In this document: positions 1-7,381 of the stretch, one piece after another
How positions within the stretch are numbered: position 1 is the stretch's first letter
Layout of the letters: each line of letters starts with the position of its first letter
Notes under the pieces: model-generated
What the model was told of the DNA's origin: nothing
The model's input: only the letters and a program-made list of their open reading frames with translations
The model's database searches: none
NCBI GenBank assembly: GCA_002420305.1
Contig: DIHT01000130.1
Span: forward strand, 43,767 to 54,623
Origin: Akkermansiaceae bacterium UBA5689
GTDB lineage: Bacteria > Verrucomicrobiota > Verrucomicrobiia > Verrucomicrobiales > Akkermansiaceae
Length of the DNA stretch: 10,857 bases
Reading direction: 5' to 3'
Position numbers and translations under genes: made by a program

Positions 1-681
1 AAGAACGGCACTTGGGTGCCGATCACGATGCGCGCCAGGGTGATTGTCTACTCCAAGGAGCGGGCTGGAAAAAATCTTCCGAAAACATACGAGGATCTCG
101 CCGACAGTCAGTGGAAGGGGCGAGTTCTGATCAGATCATCGAGCAACGCTTACAACCAATCGCTCCTCGCTTCGATTCTGGCTGCCGAAGGCCCGGATGC
201 TGCCCTCGCGTGGGCCAAGGGAGTCACAGCCAACATGGCACGCCCGCCCCAAGGTAATGATCGCGATCAAGTCCGTAGCGTTGCACTGGGTCTTGGTGAA
301 TTAGCTGTGGTCAACACCTACTACCTCGGCCTGTTGGAGAATGCCGACGATCCCAAAGATCGAGCGGCACGGGCCGCTGTTGGAGTGATCTTCCCTAATC
401 AGTCAGGTCGTGGAGCTCATGTGAATGTCAGCGGAGCTGGAATCGTCAAGGGAGCTAAGAATCGTCCCCACGCCGTTGCCTTACTTGAATTTCTGACATC
501 TAAGAAGATCCAAGCCAGCTATCAGAAAATGACTTCTGAGTTCGCCGTCGCCGAAGGGATCAAGCCCGAACCCCTTCAGGAAAAATGGGGAACTTTCAAG
601 CCAGACCTCACCTCCCTCCACGAACTTGCAGGGCATCAGGAAGAAGCGGTGAAGATCTTTGACCTTGCGGGCTGGAAGTGA
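1..681 (+). CDS. Fe(III) ABC transporter substrate-binding protein, 5' partial
   Basis: Periplasmic ferric-iron binding protein of the FbpA/FutA/SfuA type, which delivers Fe(III) to the permease encoded next. The reading frame is open at base 1, so only about the last 226 residues are visible; family members are usually near 330-350 residues, so roughly a third, with the signal peptide, lies outside the window. Visible family marks are YEDLADSQWKGR, the SSSNAYNQS segment, and NTYYLG, whose adjacent tyrosines at 319-324 match the Tyr pair that binds iron in this family. The later FPNQSGRGAHVNVSG and the AVALLEFLTSKKIQ segment fit the C-terminal lobe. The gene ends with TGA, 12 bases before the permease start, which indicates one operon. 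The GTG at 16 is an internal codon, not the start. Specificity for iron rather than another oxyanion-bound metal is inferred from the tyrosine pair and the permease type. Confidence 0.9.
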   Translation, partial: KNGTWVPITMRARVIVYSKERAGKNLPKTYEDLADSQWKGRVLIRSSSNAYNQSLLASILAAEGPDAALAWAKGVTANMARPPQGNDRDQVRSVALGLGELAVVNTYYLGLLENADDPKDRAARAAVGVIFPNQSGRGAHVNVSGAGIVKGAKNRPHAVALLEFLTSKKIQASYQKMTSEFAVAEGIKPEPLQEKWGTFKPDLTSLHELAGHQEEAVKIFDLAGWK

Positions 682-693
682 GATCTAGGCCGG

Positions 694-2382
694 GTGCAAG
701 AACCCCCGAAAGCGGGCCCTGATACCTTGGTTCGCTCCCGAAACGAGCAGATCCGCAGTAGCCTCCTGAGCTGGCGGATACTCGCTTGGCTCTGTGCACT
801 CATCCTTGTTGCACCAGTTGTATTCGTCCTCTGGGAGGCAATCGCTCCCAGCAGTAGCGGTGACGAGGGATCTTGGGACCACGTGAGATCCAATCTCCTT
901 GGGCCCGCAATACGCGATACTGCGATTCTGGTTGCCGGAGTCTGCCTCTTTTCTGTCCTGCTCGGCGTCCCAGCAGCATGGTGCGTCTCTACCCTGCAGT
1001 TCCCCGGCCGGGGACTGCTCTCAGTCCTCCTCGTCCTGCCGCTCGCGGTTCCTCCCTACGTAGCAGCATTCGCATCGACTGAGGCCCGCGAGGCCTTCAT
1101 TCCTGCACTTGTTCAGATTCGACTGGAGATGGGCGTCGATACCTATCTCAAGGTCGAACTTGTTCATCGCTTCGCGTGGCTCATCCTGATCTTTGCTGCA
1201 GTTCTCTATCCTTACGTTTTCCTTGCCTGTCGGTCTGCCTTTTCAGGTTCCTCCCGACGCCTTGCAGAAGCCAGCCGCGCTCTCGGCTCTGGAAGATGGG
1301 CAACCTTCCGAAAGATCAATCTGCCTCTCGCCCGCCCTGCTCTTGTCGCCGGACTCTTCCTGGTGGCAATGGAGGTAATTAACGACTACGGGGCCGTACA
1401 TCACCTCGGCATCAACACCATGACGGTGACGATTTTCCGAACCTGGTTCAGCCTAGGCGAACTCGAGACCGCCCGCAGACTAGCTGGCTGGATGCTTCTG
1501 GGGATCTTCACCCTCGTTTTACTTGAGCAATGGCAGCGAGGCCGCCGCAGCTTCTCATCAGGTCAGGAAGGTGTCCCGCCCCGACCAAGGTGCGGGGTCG
1601 CCGGAGCCATCTCATGCTGGTTGGTCTGCCTTATCCCCATAGCCCTTGGCCTTTTTATTCCACTCTTTATCCTTGTCCAGTGGTGGAGAGCATCCACCAG
1701 ACCCGATTCCGCGCCGGAAATTTTTGCAGCAGCGCGCAATAGCCTTTCCCTCGGCGTTTCAGTAACACTAGCCTGCCTCCTTCTCGGTCTTGTCGTTGCA
1801 GGAGTCGCTCGGTTTACCAAGCGCCGGAGTGACCGAGTCATGGCTCAGGGGTCAGGGATCGCTGGCTACGCCTCCCCAGGAGCTGTGATGGCCGCAGGGG
1901 TGTTTGCAATGGCTGCGGCTTTGCGGGCGTGGTTTCCCCCGGAAAGCTGGCTCGGGGCCCGACTACTCTCTGATTCGCTGCTCTGGCTCGGCTTTGGACT
2001 TACCGCTCGCTACATCGCCATTTCAATTCAAATGGCAAGACAGTCCCAGTCTCTTATCCCGATCGTCAATGACAACGCGGCAAGCACCCTTGGCCGCGGT
2101 CCACTCCAGAGCTTTATCTCGATTCACCTTCCTCTGATGCGGCCCGCCCTTGCAGGAGCAGCAATCCTCATCTTCGTCGATGTCTGCAAGGAGCTCCCGC
2201 TCTGCCTGATGCTCCGCACCTTTGATTTTGAAACCCTTGGCACCTGGACATGGGGCCTTGCTGACCAAGGGCAGATCTGGGCCACCGCCGCTCCTTCTCT
2301 GGTGTTAATTTTTACCTGCCTTCTGGGGCTCACCCTCGTGGAAATGTTCGGCTGGCGCCACCAGAGGCGACGCCAGCCGTAG
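694..2382 (+). CDS. Fe(III) ABC transporter permease, two fused membrane domains (FbpB type)
   Basis: Inner-membrane permease of 562 residues that forms the whole ferric-iron channel in one chain, as in FbpB/SfuB/HitB. Two half-domains are visible, each with several hydrophobic segments. The EAA loops that contact the ATPase are AEASRALGSGRWATF...INLP at about residues 191-211 and NAASTLGRGPLQSF...IHLP at about 461-480. The stretch DVCKELPLCLMLRTF near 496-510 corresponds to the conserved DxxKELPxTLxLRPF signature of iron permeases; here the usual Thr is Cys. A cytoplasmic linker rich in Arg, Ser and Pro lies near residues 281-300. The start is GTG with only a weak AGG at 687-689. The gene follows the binding protein by 12 bases. 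It ends inside a 9-bp inverted repeat and is separated from the ATPase gene by an unusually long gap. Identification is firm; the exact substrate is inferred. Confidence 0.93.
   Translation: MQEPPKAGPDTLVRSRNEQIRSSLLSWRILAWLCALILVAPVVFVLWEAIAPSSSGDEGSWDHVRSNLLGPAIRDTAILVAGVCLFSVLLGVPAAWCVSTLQFPGRGLLSVLLVLPLAVPPYVAAFASTEAREAFIPALVQIRLEMGVDTYLKVELVHRFAWLILIFAAVLYPYVFLACRSAFSGSSRRLAEASRALGSGRWATFRKINLPLARPALVAGLFLVAMEVINDYGAVHHLGINTMTVTIFRTWFSLGELETARRLAGWMLLGIFTLVLLEQWQRGRRSFSSGQEGVPPRPRCGVAGAISCWLVCLIPIALGLFIPLFILVQWWRASTRPDSAPEIFAAARNSLSLGVSVTLACLLLGLVVAGVARFTKRRSDRVMAQGSGIAGYASPGAVMAAGVFAMAAALRAWFPPESWLGARLLSDSLLWLGFGLTARYIAISIQMARQSQSLIPIVNDNAASTLGRGPLQSFISIHLPLMRPALAGAAILIFVDVCKELPLCLMLRTFDFETLGTWTWGLADQGQIWATAAPSLVLIFTCLLGLTLVEMFGWRHQRRRQP
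2349..2379 (+). repeat. 9-bp inverted repeat at the 3' end of the permease gene
   Basis: Perfect arms CGGCTGGCG (2349-2357) and CGCCAGCCG (2371-2379) flank a 13-base loop, ending one base before the stop codon. In RNA this would be a stable GC-rich stem. No T-run follows, so it is not a standard intrinsic terminator. It could protect or mark the 3' end of the binding-protein and permease message, or be a chance result of Arg/Ala-rich coding sequence. Confidence 0.4.
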
Positions 2383-2387
2383 GTCAT

Positions 2388-2426
2388 GTGAGTCAGACGA
2401 ACACCCCACCGAAGTGCGGTGCTCAC
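2388..2426 (+). other. Composite hairpin in the permease-ATPase gap
   Basis: The gap from 2383 to 2561 (179 bases) holds no gene. Near its start a nested hairpin can form: CACCG (2407-2411) pairs with CGGTG (2417-2421) around a 5-base loop, and GTGAG (2388-2392) pairs with the immediately following CTCAC (2422-2426), leaving a 14-base bulge on the 5' side. A short TTT follows. The rest of the gap has a TTGCCA (2525-2530) that could serve as a -35 box, but the matching -10 is poor (TACAGC, 2547-2552). Possible roles are transcript attenuation or processing between permease and ATPase; this is inference. Confidence 0.3.
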
Positions 2427-2561
2427 TTTCAAAGCTAGACGATCTCCTCCGTCCTGACTATCGTTTCAAGCACCCGACAATAACGCCTCCTTGTCCTTGA
2501 GAAGATTTAAGTTCCAAGTGGGCCTTGCCATCTCCCGTTCACAATCTACAGCGAGCATAGC

Positions 2562-3536
2562 GTGAGCGCACAACTTACTCTCGAAAGCCTTAGCTTCTCC
2601 TATCCAGGCAGTAAGCAGCGTGCCTTGGAAGATGCAACATTGACCATCGAGGAGGGAGAATTGCTCTCCCTTCTGGGGAAAAGTGGTAGCGGCAAATCAA
2701 CCCTCCTCCGCCTTATCGCGGGACTGGACCGCCCATCCAACGGAACCATCTCGCTTGGCCAGGAAATATTAGCTGGGAAAAATACCTTTGTCCGGCCCGA
2801 GCGGCGCAACATCGGACTCGTCCCGCAAGGATGCGACCTCTTTCCTCATCTGAACGTCCGCCGTAATATCTCTTACGGACTCCGCCGGTGGTCGCACTCT
2901 GAGCGAAGTCTAAGAGTTCAGGAACTCCTTGAGCAGGTCGGCCTTGGAGGCTTTGGGAAGCGCCTACCTCATGAGCTTTCCGGAGGGGAAACTCAACGTA
3001 TTGCTCTCGCCCGGGCCCTCGCTCCTAAGCCCAGGCTTCTCCTGCTGGATGAACCCTTCAGCAACCTCGACGTCGAACTTCGCGAAACACTCCGAACCCT
3101 TACCGCGGACTTGCTGCGCATGCAGGGCACCACTGCGATCTTCGTTACCCACCACAGCGACGATGCCTTTTCGATTTCTGACCGGATTGCCGCGATGCAG
3201 GGCGGTCGTATTCTGCAGGCTGCTCCAACAAGAGAGATCTGGCAGGCGCCTGCCTCCCCGGACGTCGCCGCCCTTTTTGGGACTATCAACATGCTTCCCC
3301 CAGGTAAGGAGCACGAATCTCAGCCTTCTTTCGCTCGTCCTGACCAACTCATCCTCGACTCAGATATAGATAGGTGTTTCGCCAAGGGGACGATTCGCAG
3401 GGTTGAATTCCTTGGGACAGTGCAGCGGGTCACTTTGGACCTCGGGGAATCCAGGGAGCTCCTGAGTGTTGATGTCCCATCGGGAGCTTCTCTCAAGAAG
3501 GGGGCGACGATGGGAGTCCGTTGGCGAGTAGACTAG
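2562..3536 (+). CDS. Fe(III) ABC transporter ATP-binding protein (FbpC type)
   Basis: Cytoplasmic ATPase of 324 residues that powers the ferric-iron importer. All nucleotide-binding motifs are intact: Walker A GKSGSGKST (residues 39-47), Q-loop Gln89 in VPQG, signature LSGGE (139-143), Walker B LLLLDEP (159-165), D-loop NLD, and the switch His197 in VTHH. After about residue 240 there is a TOBE-like regulatory region containing FARPDQLIL and GTIRRVEFLGTVQRV, as in FbpC and related importers. The start is GTG at 2562: there is no ATG between it and the in-frame stop at 2508-2510, and no clear ribosome-binding site. The gene lies 179 bases after the permease stop, so it may have its own promoter or depend on read-through. 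It ends only 6 bases from the stop of a converging gene, with no clear terminator between them. Confidence 0.93.
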   Translation: MSAQLTLESLSFSYPGSKQRALEDATLTIEEGELLSLLGKSGSGKSTLLRLIAGLDRPSNGTISLGQEILAGKNTFVRPERRNIGLVPQGCDLFPHLNVRRNISYGLRRWSHSERSLRVQELLEQVGLGGFGKRLPHELSGGETQRIALARALAPKPRLLLLDEPFSNLDVELRETLRTLTADLLRMQGTTAIFVTHHSDDAFSISDRIAAMQGGRILQAAPTREIWQAPASPDVAALFGTINMLPPGKEHESQPSFARPDQLILDSDIDRCFAKGTIRRVEFLGTVQRVTLDLGESRELLSVDVPSGASLKKGATMGVRWRVD

Positions 3537-3542
3537 TATAGC

Positions 3543-4262
3543 CTACCGGGTGGTTACCTCGGAGCGGAGCTGCTCAGCACGTCGCTTTAAAAGCTGTCTG
3601 CCATCCCATTGATCAACTCGACTATCTCCTATCACAAGGACATCGGCATCAATAACAATAGCGTCGCATCCTCCCGCAGCCGCGATTCTCCTTATCTGCC
3701 CATCTCGGTCCTCGAACGCCGGGCGCATTGCGATCTCGGCCTCGAACCCGGGAGTTACTATCTGAGCCGCGATCTTGCCCTCGGCCGCAGTCCCCGAAAC
3801 CCTCGCATCCGTCGAGCCTTCGCTTGCGCTCTGTTCAAGATGTCCCCACTCGTCGAGCCATGACCCAGCCCCTCTGGCAATCAGATCCGACGCAGGCACT
3901 ACGGCATCACCGAATAACGAAGCAATGCGCGCAAGAATCTCAAGGTTCCTTGGAGTTTCTCTCGGCTGGATTGAAATTCCAAAACCGTAATCAGCAAAGT
4001 CGAATTCAAAAGCAGGAGGACGATTAGCTCCTGGAGAAAAGAGATAAACCGACTCTAGACGTTCTGGGCACAAGACCAATCCACTCTCCCCATCACGGAT
4101 CATCCGGGAACTCCTTCCCCTCTTGCTGGTAAAGACCCCGAAATTTGTTTCTCGGACAAAGGACAACCCTCTACTCCGAACGACGAGGTGCATGGGATCG
4201 AAGTGCAGAAACTGATTGAGAAGGGCCTCGTGGCAATTTTTGAGGCGAAGCGGTTGATCCAT
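3543..4262 (-). CDS. Hypothetical protein, possibly HemS/ChuX-like fold
   Basis: I do not recognise this 239-residue protein with confidence. It has no signal peptide or membrane segment, so it is probably cytoplasmic. The first half (residues about 15-125) alternates strand-like pieces: HLVVRSRGLSFV, SGLVLCPERLESVYLF, AFEFDFADYGFGISIQP, then a helix NLEILARIASLF. That order resembles one repeat of the HemS/ChuX haem-protein fold, where a late strand usually reads like LxFFDxxG. This is a pattern impression only. The second half (about 130-239) is Ala/Glu/Arg-rich, with DAIVIDADVLVIGD near the end. The start is the ATG at 4260-4262, which has no ribosome-binding site and is covered by an AT-rich palindrome. 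It converges on the iron-transporter ATPase gene with a 6-base gap and lies 153 bases downstream of the propeller gene on the same strand. The gap 4263-4415 shows no convincing terminator. Confidence 0.6.
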   Translation of the reverse strand: MDQPLRLKNCHEALLNQFLHFDPMHLVVRSRGLSFVRETNFGVFTSKRGRSSRMIRDGESGLVLCPERLESVYLFSPGANRPPAFEFDFADYGFGISIQPRETPRNLEILARIASLFGDAVVPASDLIARGAGSWLDEWGHLEQSASEGSTDARVSGTAAEGKIAAQIVTPGFEAEIAMRPAFEDRDGQIRRIAAAGGCDAIVIDADVLVIGDSRVDQWDGRQLLKRRAEQLRSEVTTR

Positions 4263-4275
4263 ATAAAATTTATAT
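4261..4275. promoter_or_regulatory. AT-rich 7-1-7 palindrome over a start codon
   Basis: ATATAAA-A-TTTATAT is a perfect inverted repeat with a one-base centre. It begins inside the start codon of the leftward gene at 4262 and extends upstream of it. The 7-1-7 geometry is that of Fur-family operators. Compared by eye it matches 10 of 14 arm positions of the PerR box TTATAAT-N-ATTATAA, but only 8 of 14 of the Fur box TGATAAT-N-ATTATCA. The second figure is unremarkable for AT-rich DNA. The site could be an operator, or only a low-melting start region. Confidence 0.3.
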
Positions 4276-4415
4276 CGTAAGCACCCGGGATCTGGCTAAA
4301 CGACAACTGACTATATATTGACGGTCGCTTTCCCCTGCTTCCGGGGCGGACAATTCATCATCAAGTCTTCCCTATCAACCATCATCCGATTAACTCCACC
4401 GAAACGCGGTCCGAT

Positions 4416-5675
4416 TTATGGGCCTACCGCAACCAGCTCCCTCCCGATCCTTAAAACGAATCGATTGCCAGCTACCGCAAAACCATAGACCTTGTCATCC
4501 TCCGCCACTCGAATTGAATTTTCCGATAGGACCTGGGGTTGATCACCTTCTGCGGCCAGCACTACCGCTTTGCCATTCTTGCAGAAAAAGTAGATCCGCT
4601 CTCCCGCTGCGACAGGAGACGCCCAGCAGCCATCCGGAAGCCGATACTCCCAGCGCTGTTTACCATCAGAGATGGTCTGCGCCTGCAGGGTTCCCGCTCG
4701 GTTGATAAAATAGGCCACCCCACGGTGCAGGAGCGGCGAGCTGAAACTGGACGTCGCCGATTCAGCCCGCCAAGCGATATGAGTCTTGGCGATGTCACCC
4801 TCTCCACCTAGCTTCACCGCAAGGCATTGCCGCGGACTCGATGAACCAATCACGACAATGTTTCCATCGCTACTGGGAGACGCGACGGTATTTCTCTTAA
4901 TATTTTCCAACCACCATATCCGCTTGCCATCTTTGAGGTCGTAGCCCTCCAGTGCGCCATTAGAACTGATCACCACCTGAGCCTCCTCGCCACGGTCGAG
5001 ATAAAGCGGTGTCGTCCAGGAGACTCTGGACTCCCGCTCTGCTTTCCACACGGTCTTACCTGTTTTCCGGTCAACGCAAAGAAGGTAGGAGGGCCCATCG
5101 TGATCGATAAGGAGAAGGAGTCGCTCCGGTGCTCCCACCAGCGAGGACCCCACCCCATGCCCTCCCTCGAACTGTCCAAACTCCTTGGTAAGCTTTCGGC
5201 TCCACTGCTCTTTTCCCTCATGATCGAAGGCAACCAAATCTCCACTCTCGAAGAAACAATACACCCCAAGGGGGCCCGCTACGGGGGTAGGAGCACCCTG
5301 TGAAATCATCTTAGTGACCTTCTCGACTTTCTCGGAGGCCTCCATCTGCTGCCTCCACAATCGCTTCCCCGAAATGAGATGAAAACACTCCAGATAAAGA
5401 TGCTCCTTACTTTCGCCCCCCGTGCTGGTGACATAAACCTGTTTACCCCACGTTACCGGACTTGACTGGCCAAACCCTTCCAGCGGCGCACGCCAGGCAA
5501 CGCCTTCCTGCTCGCTCCACTTGAGAGGTAATTTCTCATCGAGTGTGATGCTGTTGCCCTGGCCCCGGAACCCTGGCCATGAACTCACGCCCTCACCGAG
5601 GGCCGGACTGGCCTCGGTGAGTCCACTGCGAAGCATGCCGAAGACCAAAAGAGAAAGGACAGTGATAGTGCGCAT
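4416..5675 (-). CDS. Secreted PQQ-like beta-propeller repeat protein
   Basis: A 419-residue exported protein with an N-terminal signal peptide (MRTITVLSLLVFG..., likely cleaved near residue 22, no lipobox). It opens with WPGFRG at 33-38, then KLPLKWSEQEGVAWRAPL and GQSSPVTWG, the usual start of a PQQ-like propeller family abundant in Planctomycetota and Verrucomicrobiota. Blade motifs of the type (D/S/T)GK-x-x-W recur: SGKRLW (about 102-107), EGKEQW, TGKTVW, DGKRIW and DGKQRW, giving roughly seven or eight blades. No second catalytic domain and no CxxCH are present, so it is probably not a dehydrogenase. BamB-like scaffolding or ligand binding is more likely, but the function is unknown. The start ATG has only GAG nearby as a possible ribosome-binding site. 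It follows the 280-residue gene by 78 bases on the same strand, so it may be cotranscribed. Confidence 0.88.
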   Translation of the reverse strand: MRTITVLSLLVFGMLRSGLTEASPALGEGVSSWPGFRGQGNSITLDEKLPLKWSEQEGVAWRAPLEGFGQSSPVTWGKQVYVTSTGGESKEHLYLECFHLISGKRLWRQQMEASEKVEKVTKMISQGAPTPVAGPLGVYCFFESGDLVAFDHEGKEQWSRKLTKEFGQFEGGHGVGSSLVGAPERLLLLIDHDGPSYLLCVDRKTGKTVWKAERESRVSWTTPLYLDRGEEAQVVISSNGALEGYDLKDGKRIWWLENIKRNTVASPSSDGNIVVIGSSSPRQCLAVKLGGEGDIAKTHIAWRAESATSSFSSPLLHRGVAYFINRAGTLQAQTISDGKQRWEYRLPDGCWASPVAAGERIYFFCKNGKAVVLAAEGDQPQVLSENSIRVAEDDKVYGFAVAGNRFVLRIGRELVAVGP

Positions 5676-5753
5676 GGCTCGATGGTTTTCTACAATACTT
5701 GCCGATGTCCAGTGTATCTTTCGGGCATCATCTCACTAAATCCCGTAGAGTAT

Positions 5754-6596
5754 TTATCCCCCTGATCCTGCGCGCTTTGCCATTGAGCTCCAGAGCGTAT
5801 AGAGCTCATTGCCCTCCTGTGAAACAGAAAGCAGAAGATCCCCATATGAATGATAGCAGTCAATGACCGAGCATCTAGTTTGCTCGATAGCATCGATCCG
5901 TGCCACAGCACGGAAGAACTCCGATAGATCAAGAGTCAGGTTTGACCGTGAAGCGCCAAGGGACATATTGCCCCCATCTTGCCCGTGATTGAGCGGATAA
6001 AAATGAGTGCTGAAACGAAAAAGCTCTCCCTCAACATCTATCCGGAGTCCATTCTCACTGAGACTAGCGGCCGACAAAAGCTCATAGAGCGGGTGGCTTT
6101 CCCCGTCCTGTCGTGTCTTGCGGCGTTGTTCATTGCAGCACTTACAAAGTTTTCGAGAAGTGCGATCATCGCTCTCCGTAACATCCCCAGATGAATAAAC
6201 CTGCACGACGTTCCGCGAAAGCTCAGAAATTGCCTCCTCTGCCCATGCCGGGGCGTCCACGCGGACCTTCTCCCCGCTACTGGATGAGGTAATGGACATG
6301 CGCACCATCCCTGAATGAACAGGATGACGCCGGACTATCACGCCCGCGACTTCAGCATCACTGATCGTCAGGCCAAGCTCTGGAAAGCTGAGTCCCGATT
6401 CCTCCAAGAGCACCATCGGACACCTGCTGAGCCATGTGTAAGATATTTCGCGATTGATTACCTGGACCCAACAGAACGGAAGTTTCTCAAAAAAATCCAC
6501 TATCGGACCAAGCTCCGAAGGCAATTCCCAGACCTCCTCCGAGAGGGCGTCGATGATGCTTTTGGCGTCGGGATACATCACCTCAAAGGAAAGCAC
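5754..6596 (-). CDS. Hypothetical protein with CxCC cluster, possible two-repeat protein
   Basis: I do not recognise this 280-residue protein. It lacks a signal peptide and membrane segments. Two similar pieces are visible without gaps: LTISDAEVAGVIVRR (residues 76-90) and LTLDLSEFFRAVARI (220-234), each followed by strands and a Gly near the same place (G108 and G252). Together with the 239-residue neighbour, which has LVLCPERLESV in the matching position, this suggests a repeated domain, perhaps of the HemS/ChuX type; the link is speculative. Between the halves lies CKCC (151-154) in a charged, Arg/Lys-rich stretch, a possible metal or redox site. The start is GTG at 6594-6596, chosen because AAAGG (6605-6609) sits 8 bases upstream; the in-frame ATG at 6576-6578 has no properly spaced site. 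It is 68 bases after the PEP-CTERM gene. Confidence 0.6.
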   Translation of the reverse strand: MLSFEVMYPDAKSIIDALSEEVWELPSELGPIVDFFEKLPFCWVQVINREISYTWLSRCPMVLLEESGLSFPELGLTISDAEVAGVIVRRHPVHSGMVRMSITSSSSGEKVRVDAPAWAEEAISELSRNVVQVYSSGDVTESDDRTSRKLCKCCNEQRRKTRQDGESHPLYELLSAASLSENGLRIDVEGELFRFSTHFYPLNHGQDGGNMSLGASRSNLTLDLSEFFRAVARIDAIEQTRCSVIDCYHSYGDLLLSVSQEGNELYTLWSSMAKRAGSGG

Positions 6597-6664
6597 CCAC
6601 TCTACCTTTACGCTAGCGGTCCCTTGCCCCTTTGTGATGCCCGATGAGCTTTACCCCCCCTATC

Positions 6665-7291
6665 TCATATGCTCCATGACCGGCGCCTCACCCCTAGCCC
6701 GAACCAAAAAGCCAATGCGAGAAGTCCGAGAGATGTCGGCTCGGGCACTACCTCGAAAGCAAGTGAGTATTCAACAACCGTAGGATTAGTCTCCTGAAGC
6801 CAGAAAGCGTGTTCACCAGCTCCCAAGGAAGTCTGGCTTACTTCCCCGAAAATATCCTGCCGCAGCCCCGGGAGAAGATTTTCCGCATCCGCTGCAAAAA
6901 TCACGTATCCGTCAATATCACCGAAACCCTGTCCCATGAAATCTGCACCTTCCCCGTAGGCGAGGAATGATCCGCCACCAGGGTTTCCACCGCCCGAGAA
7001 CAAATAGCTCTCCACCGTAATGGCCACGATCTCAAAACCGTCCGGGACAATAATGGCAAGGTAATCAGCGTCGCTCCCATTGGTCGCGCCAAGATCGCCG
7101 GTCTGTCCCATCCGCCCTGCGATGATATTATCACCCAGCGAAACCGTCAGCAATTGAGGAGCACTGAAGTCGCCAGAAAGGTCCCCGTCAGCCGCTTCCG
7201 CCCACAGGACCGCGCCGTCTCCGCTCGGAGAGGTTGCCCAGCAGAGGCCAAGGAAGACCAAAGCCTGTAGAAGGTGTGATTTGGGTGACAT
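6665..7291 (-). CDS. PEP-CTERM sorting domain protein
   Basis: A 208-residue exported protein with an N-terminal signal peptide (LLQALVFLGLCWA) and a C-terminal PEP-CTERM tail: VPEP at 182-185, a hydrophobic segment LGLLALAFWFGLGV, then RRR at 202-204. In this family the tail directs recognition by an exosortase, loss of the tail, and delivery to the cell surface or extracellular matrix. The mature part starts with VLWAEAADGDLSGD, and IVPDGFEIVAITV and HAFWLQET follow. This layout is familiar from short Verrucomicrobial PEP-CTERM proteins with a beta-sandwich-like domain rich in Gly and Asp and no enzyme motifs. No exosortase gene is in the window. The start ATG lacks a clear ribosome-binding site. 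The gene follows the di-heme oxidoreductase gene by 90 bases; the palindromes in that gap make separate expression plausible. Its ligand or role is unknown. Confidence 0.9.
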   Translation of the reverse strand: MSPKSHLLQALVFLGLCWATSPSGDGAVLWAEAADGDLSGDFSAPQLLTVSLGDNIIAGRMGQTGDLGATNGSDADYLAIIVPDGFEIVAITVESYLFSGGGNPGGGSFLAYGEGADFMGQGFGDIDGYVIFAADAENLLPGLRQDIFGEVSQTSLGAGEHAFWLQETNPTVVEYSLAFEVVPEPTSLGLLALAFWFGLGVRRRSWSI

Positions 7292-7297
7292 TGAGCT

Positions 7298-7360
7298 TTG
7301 TCGACAAGGACCTTTTTACGAGCGTTGTATATCCTAGCAGAGCTTGGTCCTTAGCGCTAA
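7298..7360. repeat. Palindromes upstream of the PEP-CTERM gene
   Basis: The 90-base gap 7292-7381 holds several symmetric sites: TTGTCGACAA (7298-7307) and TTAGCGCTAA (7351-7360), both perfect 10-base palindromes, and the 7-bp inverted pair AAGGACC (7306-7312) with GGTCCTT (7346-7352). A further pair, AGCGTT (7321-7326) and AACGCT (7359-7364), could fold in the leftward transcript. No T-run marks an intrinsic terminator and no sigma-54 type -24/-12 pair was seen. The sites could be operators for the PEP-CTERM gene or the 3' structure of the oxidoreductase message. Confidence 0.3.
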
Positions 7361-7381
7361 CGCTTTCTCGTTATCACTTGC

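Noticed and set aside
2976..2992. LSGGETQ in the ATPase signature as an unusual variant
   Set aside because: LSGGE in place of LSGGQ is common among importer ATPases of this group, and all other motifs are intact.
4332..4346. CCCC/GGGG stem downstream of the propeller gene as a terminator
   Set aside because: Only four base pairs and no following T-run on either strand.
6315..6783. Two rightward open frames of about 110 codons opposite the 280-residue and PEP-CTERM genes
   Set aside because: They lie antisense to better-supported genes, show no recognisable motif, and the leftward genes have a good ribosome-binding site or clear PEP-CTERM features.
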